Assembly: GCA_013151975.1 (NCBI GenBank)
Contig: JAADHG010000070.1
Span: 1 to 11,141 of the forward strand
Length of the DNA: 11,141 nt
Direction: 5' to 3'
DNA from: Chlorobiota bacterium
GTDB taxonomy: Bacteria; Bacteroidota; Bacteroidia; Flavobacteriales; Flavobacteriaceae
Shown one piece after another: positions 1 through 6,901 of the stretch. Below the pieces are notes generated by a model, which did no database searches, was not told where the DNA came from, and saw nothing but the letters and a program-made list of their open reading frames with translations. Every line of letters starts with the position of its first letter. Position 1 is the stretch's first letter. The position numbers were made by a program, and so were the translations under genes.

Positions 1-3000
1 AAACTTCATAACTTATGTTAGAAAAGCTTGTTCTAATATTTAAGTAATTCCCTTTAACAGGGTTAGGATAAAGTTTTATTTCAGCAAAATCATCATTCTC
101 AATTCTACTAGCAACACCTTTTTTAGCTAAAGATCCTATACAAAAAACAGTTGCTTCAGATGATCCAAAACTACCACCAGAAACTATTGTTCCTAAAGAA
201 CCTGTTAATGTATAAGAACCATTACCGTAAGAACAGCATATACCATCTCCATACGAATCGGTAATTGTAAACGTATAGTCTCCAGCTGCTAAACCTGTAA
301 ATGTTCTTGTTACAGTAGAACCATCTGGGTTTGCTGTACTGTAATTTGCTGAATCAATAGTTGCTCCTGAAGCATTTTTAAGCGTCCATCCAGTTTCTTC
401 AGGATAATTATCAAGCGTTATGCTTAAGGTTACATCTCCTGTATTACAACTAGGGGTTGTACCTCCTGCTGCTGTTAATCTCACATCATCAATGGCAATA
501 TCAGCTTGCCAAGTACTTCCAGTAACCCTGTTAAAGCGTAATTGAATACTTCCACCAATATAAGCTGAAAGATCAATACTTGCACTTAACCAAGAGTTTC
601 CTTTATTCCCAGATTGACTCCAAATACTTGTCCATGTAGCTCCATTATCATTACTTATTTCTAAATCTATAGTTCCCATATTAGTAGATCCATACATGTG
701 ATATTTGAAACTAAATGTAGCCTGAGATAAAACACTTAAATCAAAACAAGGTGAATTAATTATTGCGCGCTTATTAGGATAGCCTGTACCATTTCCAGAT
801 GCTTCTACATAAATATAATAACTACCCTGTGAAGCACTAGATGGTCCTGTCCCACTTGATGGAGTTCCATTAGCGTCTATTGTCCAGTTAATATCATCAG
901 CTGATGATTGTGTCCATGCTCCTAAAGTGTTTTCAAAACCTTCGCTATAAGGAAAAGTACTTATCCCTCCTGAGCATCCCGTTGAAGGCTGTGTAACTGT
1001 AACAGTTCTTGTAACCTGAGTTGCTGCATTTCCTGTAGTATCACTTACATTATATGTTACCACATAAGTACCTGCTACATTTGTATTTACTGTATTACCA
1101 CCAATCACAATACTTACTGTGATATCACCATCAATATTGTCAGTAGCTGTTGCCCCTTGTTCCGTATAAGTGTCTCCTACATTTAAATTAATTGTTGAAG
1201 CTCCTACTAAAGTAATTACTGGTGCTGTAGTATCAGCTACTACATTAACTGTTCTTGTAACTTGAGTCGCTGTATTTCCAGCAGCATCACTTACATTGTA
1301 AGTTATTACATAAATACCTGCAATATTTGTATTTACAACATCGCCTCCTATAACAATATTTGCCGTAATATCTCCGTCAATATTATCTGTTGCGGTTGCG
1401 CCTTGCTCTGTATAAGTGTCTCCAACATTTAAATTAATTGTTGATGCTCCTACTAAAGTAATTATTGGTGCAGTAGTGTCTGGATTAACTGTAACTGTTC
1501 TGGTAACTTGGGTTGCCGCATTACCTGCTGCATCACTTACATTGTAATTTACTAAATAAGTGCCTGCAATCGACGTATTAACAGAACCTGTAATTATTAT
1601 ACTTGCTGTAATATCTCCATCAATATTGTCAGTAGCTGTTGCCCCTTGCTCTGTATAAGTACTTCCCAAACTTAAAGTTATTGATGACGACCCAATTAGA
1701 GTAATTACTGGTGCTGAAGTATCAGCCACTACATTAACTGTTCTTGTAACTTGGGTTGCCGCATTACCTGCCGCATCACTTACATTGTAGTTTACTAAAT
1801 AAGCTCCTGCAATCGACGTATTAACAGAACCTGTAATTACTATACTTGCTGTAATATCTCCATCAATATTGTCTGTAGCTGTTGCCCCTTGTTCTGTATA
1901 TGTACCTCCAATATTTACATTAACTGTTGAAGCACCTAATAAGGTTATCACAGGTATTGTAGTGTCTGGATTTATGGTGATTGTTCTTATAACTTGAGCA
2001 GCAGCATTACCTGACACATCGCTTACATTATATGTTACTACATAAGTGCCTGCTACATTTGTATTTACAACATCACCTCCAATTACAATATTTGCAGTAA
2101 TGTCTCCATCTATATTATCAATAGCTGTTGCGCCTTGCTCTGTGTAAGTATCACCAACATTTAAGTTTATTGGTGATAACCCTACTAAAGTAATTACTGG
2201 TGCTGTAGTATCTGGACTAGAGCTTTGTATAATAACCGTATAGTCTTCAACTTCACCATAAGTAAAGGTTTCACAGGATGTTGGAACAGCGTTATATTTC
2301 ATAGAGACCCGCATTCTTGTAGTGCTTTGAACTGCATTAGAAGGTATTGTAAAACTTCCACTTACTGGCGTACTCTTTGTTCTTGCTTGTGTCCAAACCT
2401 GTTCTCCAGCATCAGCAAAATCTCCATCTCTATTATAATCAATCCAAACAGAATATCCTTCATTGTAAACTGTTGCAGTCCATGTAGGTGTTACTGTTAT
2501 TGTATATTGACTACCTGTAGTTAAAGTTGTTGAAATATTTGTGAAATCTGTATAAAATTGTCCTCCAGAAGTATTATCAATGGTGTTTAATTGTACACGC
2601 CCTATAAATTCATCATTAATGTTTGTGCTTGCTGATGTACAATAATTTAATTGTATATCAGTAGTTGTAAAGTTAATTGAACTACTATAAGCTGATGTTG
2701 AATTGTTTGGACATTTGCTTCTTACTTGCGCTTCATATTGAGTTAAAGAGCTTAATCCTGAAAGTACAGATGATATTCCATTTACCGAAACGGTTGTCCA
2801 ATTCGCAGCACCAACTTGTCTATATTGTAAGTCAAAAGAGGCTCCTTGAACTGCATTCCAACTTAATGTTGCTGAGTTTGGTCCAATACTCGAAGCAGCT
2901 AATCCAGTTGGAACTGTAGCATTACAAACCACTTGTCCTGCTATTGTAAAATCTGCATTTGAAATATCAAAGAAAATATTATTTGACCCTTTAACCATAA

Positions 3001-4696
3001 TTCTATTTTGCGGCCCTTGATTGTTAGGTACAACAATATCTTGAGAGCCATCATTAGGGACTCCTGAGGCTAATGCAATAGTATATGTATCACCACCATC
3101 TATAGATAAGAAAATATCAACGTTTGCGGCATTTACCCCATTCCCAGTAGTTCCTGCAACATCCCAAGTAATTGTTTGAGTGGTTCCAACATTCCAAGTC
3201 ACATTTGTGTTTGGAGAACTTACTAAAAATGGTCCTGCTGTATCATTTACAGTGACAACCATATCATCACTTATATTATTTCCGCCGCCTGCAACATTAT
3301 CTCTAACAGTGAACCTAAAATTTAATGATCTCGCAACATTAGGAATGGCTTCCCATTGCCAAGAAGTTGCTCCGGCTTTAATTGTAGATAATCTTGGGAA
3401 ATATCGCTTATTATCAATCGTAGGATTATACGTCCTGAATGCCACTCCTGTTGTTGCAGTCACACTAGGGTAAGTGGTAGAAGCATTGTTCTCGTCCATT
3501 TGCTCCCAACTATAGGTTAATGCATCGCCAGTATTGGCATCAGACCCTACGCCAGTTAAAACAAAAGGTGTCCCTTTAGGAATGGTGTAATTTAATCCAG
3601 CATTTGCTGTTGGCACAGCATTCCCTGTATTTGTATTTGTTTGGCAAGTTGTACTCTTTGCATAATCTGTTATTTGTTGAATAGAAATTGCATGAAAATA
3701 AGGATCTACATTTGATTGAACATCTGTTGCTCCAGTAATTCCTGCATAACTCATAATAGTAGAGCCACTTCCAGGTTCTACTTGTGCTATTCCAGCACCT
3801 TCACTAGTATGTGTAAAGGTATGACGTCCTCCAAATTGATGCCCCATTTCATGAGATACATAATCAACATCAAAGAAATCTCCTTCTGGAACTGAGTGTG
3901 ATGTCCAACCGCTTCCCTTTTGACCATTTACACATACACACCCTATACAACCAGCATTACCATTATTTTGCAGATTTGCAAATAGATGTCCTATATCATA
4001 ATTAGCTTCACCAATAACACTAGTTAATGTAGATTGTAATTCGTTATTATAATTGGAAGTCGTATTTCCATAAGGATCACTTCCAGAATTCGTGTAAATA
4101 ACACTATCGGTATTTGCAATTAACACCATAGTAATATTAAAATCAGTTTCAAAAATGCCATTAACTCTTGTCATAGTTGCATTAATAGCTGCTAGTGCTT
4201 GAGCTTTGGTTCCGCCATGATAATTTGTGTATTCTCCAGTAGCAGAAACCGCTAATCTATATGTACGTAATGTAGCATCATCAGCATTTCGTAAATTAAA
4301 ATTATCTCCCGAAATACTTTTGCTTACCGTTTCAGTTACAGAACACTCAAAATCATTTAAAGTGTCTCTTTTGTCTTCTCTTTTATAAACAGTATATCCT
4401 TTTCCATCTTTTGTATATGACTCAATAAAAGAAGCTGGTCTGGTTGCCGATAATCTCATACTTTGCAACCCTAAAGGCGAAATACTAAATCGTATTCTTG
4501 CGGTTGGATCTTCGACCCCTTGTCCTGCATACGATTTTATTTCTGGATATTTAGCCATAAGATCTGGATGCATTACAGGAGCCTCAATAATTCTAAAATG
4601 TTCTAAGACTCCTTCAGAATTAGGGAATGCAACAATTAAGTTTGAGTTGCCTGAAAACTTACCTCGCATTGGCGCATTTATTAATGTCCTCTTCAT
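1..4696 (-). CDS. Secreted multidomain metzincin (reprolysin-like) metalloprotease with T9SS sorting domain; 3' end off window, 5' end frameshifted
   Basis: The frame is open from the ATG at 4696 to base 1, giving 1565 codons with no stop. It encodes an extracellular zinc protease. Residues 1-130 look like the propeptide (NAPMRGKFSG, then SYAGQGVEDPTARIRFS). The catalytic domain spans about 140-365, with the zinc site HEMGHQFGGRH at 282-292 and a Met-turn STIMSYAG around M315, the metzincin hallmarks. PKD/Ig-like regions follow (about 370-590), then fibronectin type III (591-679), a GEVED-type domain ending GEVEDYTV (about 685-825), five DUF5011/HYR-like repeats (829-1234), a MAM-like domain (about 1240-1408) and a domain containing DSYGDGICC (about 1413-1520). 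LYPNP at 1542-1546 opens a type IX secretion C-terminal domain, cut by the window edge. The signal peptide is not in this frame: it is on the ORF at 4708-4854, one base out of phase. The true gene therefore probably starts at 4854. Exact substrate is unknown; such enzymes usually degrade environmental protein. The family assignment is strong and the start is uncertain because of the frameshift. Confidence 0.9.
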   Translation of the reverse strand, partial: MKRTLINAPMRGKFSGNSNLIVAFPNSEGVLEHFRIIEAPVMHPDLMAKYPEIKSYAGQGVEDPTARIRFSISPLGLQSMRLSATRPASFIESYTKDGKGYTVYKREDKRDTLNDFECSVTETVSKSISGDNFNLRNADDATLRTYRLAVSATGEYTNYHGGTKAQALAAINATMTRVNGIFETDFNITMVLIANTDSVIYTNSGSDPYGNTTSNYNNELQSTLTSVIGEANYDIGHLFANLQNNGNAGCIGCVCVNGQKGSGWTSHSVPEGDFFDVDYVSHEMGHQFGGRHTFTHTSEGAGIAQVEPGSGSTIMSYAGITGATDVQSNVDPYFHAISIQQITDYAKSTTCQTNTNTGNAVPTANAGLNYTIPKGTPFVLTGVGSDANTGDALTYSWEQMDENNASTTYPSVTATTGVAFRTYNPTIDNKRYFPRLSTIKAGATSWQWEAIPNVARSLNFRFTVRDNVAGGGNNISDDMVVTVNDTAGPFLVSSPNTNVTWNVGTTQTITWDVAGTTGNGVNAANVDIFLSIDGGDTYTIALASGVPNDGSQDIVVPNNQGPQNRIMVKGSNNIFFDISNADFTIAGQVVCNATVPTGLAASSIGPNSATLSWNAVQGASFDLQYRQVGAANWTTVSVNGISSVLSGLSSLTQYEAQVRSKCPNNSTSAYSSSINFTTTDIQLNYCTSASTNINDEFIGRVQLNTIDNTSGGQFYTDFTNISTTLTTGSQYTITVTPTWTATVYNEGYSVWIDYNRDGDFADAGEQVWTQARTKSTPVSGSFTIPSNAVQSTTRMRVSMKYNAVPTSCETFTYGEVEDYTVIIQSSSPDTTAPVITLVGLSPINLNVGDTYTEQGATAIDNIDGDITANIVIGGDVVNTNVAGTYVVTYNVSDVSGNAAAQVIRTITINPDTTIPVITLLGASTVNVNIGGTYTEQGATATDNIDGDITASIVITGSVNTSIAGAYLVNYNVSDAAGNAATQVTRTVNVVADTSAPVITLIGSSSITLSLGSTYTEQGATATDNIDGDITASIIITGSVNTSIAGTYLVNYNVSDAAGNAATQVTRTVTVNPDTTAPIITLVGASTINLNVGDTYTEQGATATDNIDGDITANIVIGGDVVNTNIAGIYVITYNVSDAAGNTATQVTRTVNVVADTTAPVITLVGASTINLNVGDTYTEQGATATDNIDGDITVSIVIGGNTVNTNVAGTYVVTYNVSDTTGNAATQVTRTVTVTQPSTGCSGGISTFPYSEGFENTLGAWTQSSADDINWTIDANGTPSSGTGPSSASQGSYYIYVEASGNGTGYPNKRAIINSPCFDLSVLSQATFSFKYHMYGSTNMGTIDLEISNDNGATWTSIWSQSGNKGNSWLSASIDLSAYIGGSIQLRFNRVTGSTWQADIAIDDVRLTAAGGTTPSCNTGDVTLSITLDNYPEETGWTLKNASGATIDSANYSTANPDGSTVTRTFTGLAAGDYTFTITDSYGDGICCSYGNGSYTLTGSLGTIVSGGSFGSSEATVFCIGSLAKKGVASRIENDDFAEIKLYPNPVKGNYLNIRTSFSNISYEV
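995..2212 (-). repeat. Five tandem 80-82-codon DUF5011/HYR-like repeats inside the protease gene
   Basis: Units begin with an Asp codon at 2212, 1966, 1723, 1480 and 1234, with lengths of 246, 243, 243, 246 and 240 nt. Each encodes the pattern DTTAPVITL, TYTEQGATATDNIDGDIT, then an AGTY...YNVSDAAGNAATQVTRT ending. This is an Ig-like beta-sandwich repeat common in bacterial surface and secreted proteins. Two subtypes are visible. Units 1, 4 and 5 carry an IGG..VNTN stretch, while units 2 and 3 carry ITGSVNTSIAG. Units 2 and 3 are almost identical at the DNA level across a stretch of roughly 137 nt, pointing to recent duplication or gene conversion. The likely role is a spacer or adhesion stalk between the catalytic and C-terminal parts. 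Confidence 0.9.
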
Positions 4697-4707
4697 AGCT
4701 TTAAGGT

Positions 4708-4854
4708 TTAAGCTATAGGTTTAGGTAAAATCTGCTTTGATGATTTTACTCTTGAATTATTTGCTGGCGTTTCTTTTTGCCAAAATGATTTGCCTTGAGA
4801 AAAGACAAAAGTGGTGCTCATAAAAACAATGAGTAAGAATAATGTTTTCTTCAT
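4708..4854 (-). pseudogene. Detached 5' end of the protease gene: signal peptide plus first part of the propeptide
   Basis: This 48-residue ORF starts MKKTLFLLIVFMSTTFVFSQ, a typical Sec signal peptide (KK, hydrophobic core, FSQ cleavage region), followed by GKSFWQKETP and ending LPKPIA at a TAA. Flavobacterial reprolysin-like proteases commonly have a similar FW(K/Q)K segment followed by a Y-S/K-L-N/D-L stretch. Here that stretch (YSLNLKAMKRTLINAP) is present, but in the -1 frame immediately downstream. The frames must switch between 4711 and 4720, because upstream the second frame has a stop at 4721-4723 and downstream the first frame stops at 4708-4710. One missing base after the KP codons would restore a single gene. 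It could be a true mutation, a sequencing error, or less likely a recoding site. A stand-alone 48-residue secreted peptide is a poor alternative. Confidence 0.8.
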
Positions 4855-4960
4855 ATTAGTATTTTAATTATTAAAAATAGTTGATAAAATTTCCTGAAAA
4901 TACTAAAATATTAACACTTCTTTAACTATTGCCTCTCTTTTTTTTATAAAATCACTTACA

Positions 4961-4968
4961 CAAATTTA
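4961..4968 (-). promoter_or_regulatory. Candidate Bacteroidota -7 promoter element for the protease gene
   Basis: On the minus strand this reads TAAATTTG, an exact match to the TAnnTTTG consensus recognised by the primary sigma factor of Bacteroidota. It is about 107 nt upstream of the signal-peptide ATG at 4854, leaving an AT-rich leader. I see no clear -33 TTG at the usual spacing. The place where it would approach is occupied by the palindrome at 4971-4985, which may mean activator dependence. The assignment rests on one short motif. Confidence 0.45.
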
Positions 4969-4970
4969 AT

Positions 4971-4985
4971 TACGGTAATACCGTA
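4971..4985. promoter_or_regulatory. Perfect 7-bp-arm palindrome, candidate operator of the protease gene
   Basis: The bases TACGGTAATACCGTA form perfect 7-bp arms (TACGGTA / TACCGTA) around a single central base. The palindrome starts 2 nt upstream of the TAAATTTG element on the minus strand, so it sits where a regulator would control that promoter. Its GC pairs stand out in a very AT-rich region. The symmetry and position suggest a binding site for a dimeric regulator. Which protein binds cannot be told from this window. Confidence 0.45.
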
Positions 4986-5124
4986 GATACGTTGAATAAA
5001 AATCTTGTTTTTGGGGTAAAGTTGAACAAATATCAGTATATGAAACTTGTTAAGCATTAAAATAATTTGAATTAAAACCGTCTGAGTAAATTGTTATAAT
5101 TAAAACATTAACAACTTTCTAATT

Positions 5125-5160
5125 AAACGCAAAAGACCCCTAAGGAGCCTTTTTGTGTTT
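5125..5160. terminator. Imperfect hairpin flanked by A and T tracts, possible second or bidirectional terminator
   Basis: The outer arms AAACGCAAAAG and CTTTTTGTGTTT pair with one G-T and one bulge. The core ACCCC-TAA-GGAGC pairs only partly. A- and T-rich flanks give a T-tract in either reading direction. It lies about 230 nt past the scoB stop, beyond a closer terminator candidate, so it may be a backup or a remnant of a lost gene end. The mismatched core keeps confidence low. Confidence 0.35.
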
Positions 5161-5326
5161 TGAATACTTTTGAATATTTTTTTAAATCTATAAGTAGGTT
5201 CTGGTAGATTTGGTACAACATTCATAAGTTAAATTCATGGTAGATTTGGAAATCTATTTTAATATTTGGTTTATTTGGGGACTGCTAATATGAAACTAAT
5301 TTTTATATTAATCTGCTTAAAAGCAT

Positions 5327-5367
5327 AAAAAATCGATGAAATGCATAAAATTTTAACATTTGTCGAT
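5327..5367 (-). terminator. Candidate rho-independent terminator of the scoA-scoB operon
   Basis: On the minus strand, ATCGA-C-AAATG is followed by an AT-rich loop and then CATTT-CA-TCGAT. Two 5-bp stem segments are separated by a small internal bulge, directly followed by six T residues. It begins about 23 nt after the scoB stop codon, the right place for a terminator. The stem is AT-rich and interrupted, so strength is uncertain. Confidence 0.5.
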
Positions 5368-5389
5368 TATAAGATTGTGTTCAATAGAG

Positions 5390-6043
5390 CTATAAGAGCA
5401 TTTCAGGAATAATCCCTTCTATGATTAATTCACCTTCTGTGGCTATTTTAATCTCATCGACAGAAACACCAGGCGCTCGCTCCAATAACTTAAATCCATT
5501 ATCAGTAATCTCTAATACTGCTAAATTTGTAACCACTTTTTTAACACAACCAACTCCTGTTAAAGGCAAAGAACATTTTTTAAGGAGTTTAGATTCTCCT
5601 CTTTTATTGGTATGCATCATGGCAACTATTATGTTATCTGCACTAGCAACTAAATCCATAGCGCCTCCCATACCTTTTACCATTTTGCCGGGAATCTTCC
5701 AATTAGCAATGTCTCCATTTTCAGCAACTTCCATGGCGCCTAAAATAGTAAGGTCTACATGTTGCCCTCTAATCATTGAAAAACTCATCGCTGAATCAAA
5801 AAAGCTAGCTCCTGGTAAGGTTGTAATAGTTTGCTTTCCTGCGTTTATTAAATCTGCATCTTCTTCTCCTTCAAAAGGAAATGGACCCATTCCAAGTACA
5901 CCATTTTCACTTTGAAATTCTACATCAATATCTTCTCTTACAAAATTTGCTACAAGTGTTGGAATGCCAATCCCAAGATTTACATAATACCCGTCTTTTA
6001 CTTCTTTGGCAATTCGTTTTGCTATTCCGTTTTTGTCTAACAT
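5390..6043 (-). CDS. scoB: Succinyl-CoA:3-oxoacid CoA-transferase, beta subunit
   Basis: This 217-residue protein is full length for the bacterial B subunit. The enzyme moves CoA from succinyl-CoA to acetoacetate, making acetoacetyl-CoA and succinate in the cytosol, so that ketone-type acids can be degraded to acetyl-CoA. The catalytic glutamate lies in QSENGVLG (E46), which forms the glutamyl-CoA thioester intermediate in this family. NLGIGIPTL (22-30) and the glycine-rich GKMVKGMGGAMDLV are also typical. It follows scoA on the same strand, but with an 88-nt gap holding an inverted repeat pair, whereas these subunits are often adjacent or overlapping. The start at 6043 is the only one that keeps the conserved N-terminal helix (LDKNGIAKRIAKEVKDG). 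Related transferases that use acetate or butyrate exist, so the exact acids are inferred. Confidence 0.93.
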   Translation of the reverse strand: MLDKNGIAKRIAKEVKDGYYVNLGIGIPTLVANFVREDIDVEFQSENGVLGMGPFPFEGEEDADLINAGKQTITTLPGASFFDSAMSFSMIRGQHVDLTILGAMEVAENGDIANWKIPGKMVKGMGGAMDLVASADNIIVAMMHTNKRGESKLLKKCSLPLTGVGCVKKVVTNLAVLEITDNGFKLLERAPGVSVDEIKIATEGELIIEGIIPEMLL

Positions 6044-6050
6044 CTTTTTA

Positions 6051-6123
6051 TCATTCCTGCAAAGGCAAGAATCTTTTTAATTTAACTTTAATTCTATATG
6101 GATTCCTGCCTTCGCAGGAATGA
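6051..6123. repeat. REPIN-like pair of inverted palindromic repeats between scoA and scoB
   Basis: Two 23-nt copies in opposite orientation occupy 6051-6073 and 6101-6123, differing at two positions and separated by 27 AT-rich bases. Each copy is itself a hairpin: the right one has perfect 8-bp arms ATTCCTGC and GCAGGAAT around CTTC. The left one has the same arms with a mismatch. The ATTCCTGC-GAAG-GCAGGAAT type palindrome is a familiar dispersed repeat in bacterial genomes and often gives spurious proteins beginning MDSCLRRND. The element ends 7 nt before the scoB start codon, so a folded RNA here could affect scoB translation or the relative level of the two subunits. That effect is inference. 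Confidence 0.8.
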
Positions 6124-6131
6124 CAAGTCTT

Positions 6132-6833
6132 TTAATTTCTTTGTCTTACTGTACGTTGCTCAATTCTTTTTTCATAAGTTTCACCTTGAAATATTCGTTG
6201 TACAAAAATTCCTGGAATATGAATTTGATTTGGATCTAATGTTCCTAATGGAACTAACTCTTCTACCTCAGCAACTGTAATTTTAGCTGCACCGCACATA
6301 TTGGGGTTGAAGTTTCTTGCCGTTCCTTTAAAAATAAGATTGCCAGCCTCATCTCCTTTCCAAGCTTTCACAAAAGCAAAGTCGGCTTTAAAAGCATATT
6401 CTAAAACGTGCATTTTACCATCAAATTCACGTACTTCCTTCCCTTCTGCAACTTCGGTTCCATATCCTGCTGGTGTATAAATTGCTGGAAATCCTGCTTG
6501 AGCTGCTCTACAACGTTCGGCTAATGTCCCTTGGGGAATTAATTCTACATCCAACTCACCACTAAGCATTTGGCGTTCAAACTCATCATTCTCTCCAACA
6601 TAAGACGACACCATTTTTTTTATTTGATGCTTTTGAAGCAATAAGCCTAAACCAAAATCGTCAACCCCTGCATTATTAGAAATACAGGTTATTCCTTTTA
6701 CTCCAATTCGTACCAACTCTGCAATAGCATTTTCCGGAATACCGCATAAGCCAAAACCTCCTAACATCAGCGTCATATGGTCTTGTACCCCTTGTAATGC
6801 ATCGGTAACATTAGCTACTTTTTTACTAATCAT
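6132..6833 (-). CDS. scoA: Succinyl-CoA:3-oxoacid CoA-transferase, alpha subunit
   Basis: This 233-residue protein matches the usual size of the A subunit. It carries the CoA-transferase family 1 signature GGFGLCGIPE at 25-34. Other family blocks visible are SNNAG, PQGTLAERCRAAQAGFPA, TPAGYGT and DFAFVKAWKGDEAGNL. It pairs with ScoB to form the active heteromeric enzyme of acetoacetate activation, with the catalytic Glu supplied by ScoB. It is the first gene of the two-gene unit: a strong terminator for the upstream penicillin-binding protein lies 35 nt before its start, so its promoter must lie within or very near that short gap. I could not find a clean TAnnTTTG there (TATTTTG is one base short). 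The start at 6833 gives the conserved MISKKVANVTDAL N-terminus. Confidence 0.94.
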   Translation of the reverse strand: MISKKVANVTDALQGVQDHMTLMLGGFGLCGIPENAIAELVRIGVKGITCISNNAGVDDFGLGLLLQKHQIKKMVSSYVGENDEFERQMLSGELDVELIPQGTLAERCRAAQAGFPAIYTPAGYGTEVAEGKEVREFDGKMHVLEYAFKADFAFVKAWKGDEAGNLIFKGTARNFNPNMCGAAKITVAEVEELVPLGTLDPNQIHIPGIFVQRIFQGETYEKRIEQRTVRQRN

Positions 6834-6867
6834 TTATCTTAAGTTTTACGACTGAAAATTACAAAAT

Positions 6868-6895
6868 AAAAAAGCCATTCAAAAAAGAATGGCTT
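6868..6895 (-). terminator. Rho-independent terminator of the ricT-gldH-PBP cluster
   Basis: On the minus strand a perfect 9-bp stem, AAGCCATTC pairing with GAATGGCTT around a six-T loop, is followed by a run of T residues (TTTTTT, with the last stem bases included). It begins 6 nt after the stop codon of the penicillin-binding protein. This separates that cluster from scoA-scoB, although all genes share a strand. Confidence 0.85.
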
Positions 6896-6901
6896 GTGAT
6901 T

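Larger units (their letters stand above)
4855..5389. other. AT-rich intergenic region between scoB and the protease gene
   Basis: This 535-nt stretch has no convincing gene on either strand. It contains a terminator-like hairpin for scoB (5327-5367), a second imperfect hairpin (5125-5160), the palindrome and -7 element near the protease (4961-4985), and a short direct repeat, GGTAGATTTGG, at 5203-5213 and 5239-5249. The only ORFs are tiny (about 12-18 codons) and have no recognisable features. No tRNA, rRNA or CRISPR structure is visible. Confidence 0.7.

Noticed and set aside
995..2212. Regular repeats considered as a CRISPR array or non-coding satellite
   Set aside because: The period is about 243 nt, units are in frame and encode an Ig-like protein repeat, with no short repeat-spacer pattern.
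2225..3473. Three plus-strand ORFs of 80-99 codons opposite the protease gene
   Set aside because: They are shadows of the long minus-strand frame, with low-complexity translations.
4708..4725. Programmed -1 ribosomal frameshifting to join the signal peptide with the protease
   Set aside because: No X-XXY-YYZ slippery heptamer is in the zero frame within the 4711-4720 switch zone, and there is no long homopolymer. A one-base deletion or sequence error is simpler.
5421..6123. Plus-strand ORFs of 164 and 80 codons opposite scoB
   Set aside because: They are antisense to a gene with clear family motifs and catalytic Glu; their own translations show no domain features.
6098..6280. Plus-strand ORF beginning MDSCLRRNDKSF
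   Set aside because: Its start is the translation of the palindromic repeat at 6101-6123 and the rest is antisense to scoA. This is a well-known type of spurious protein.
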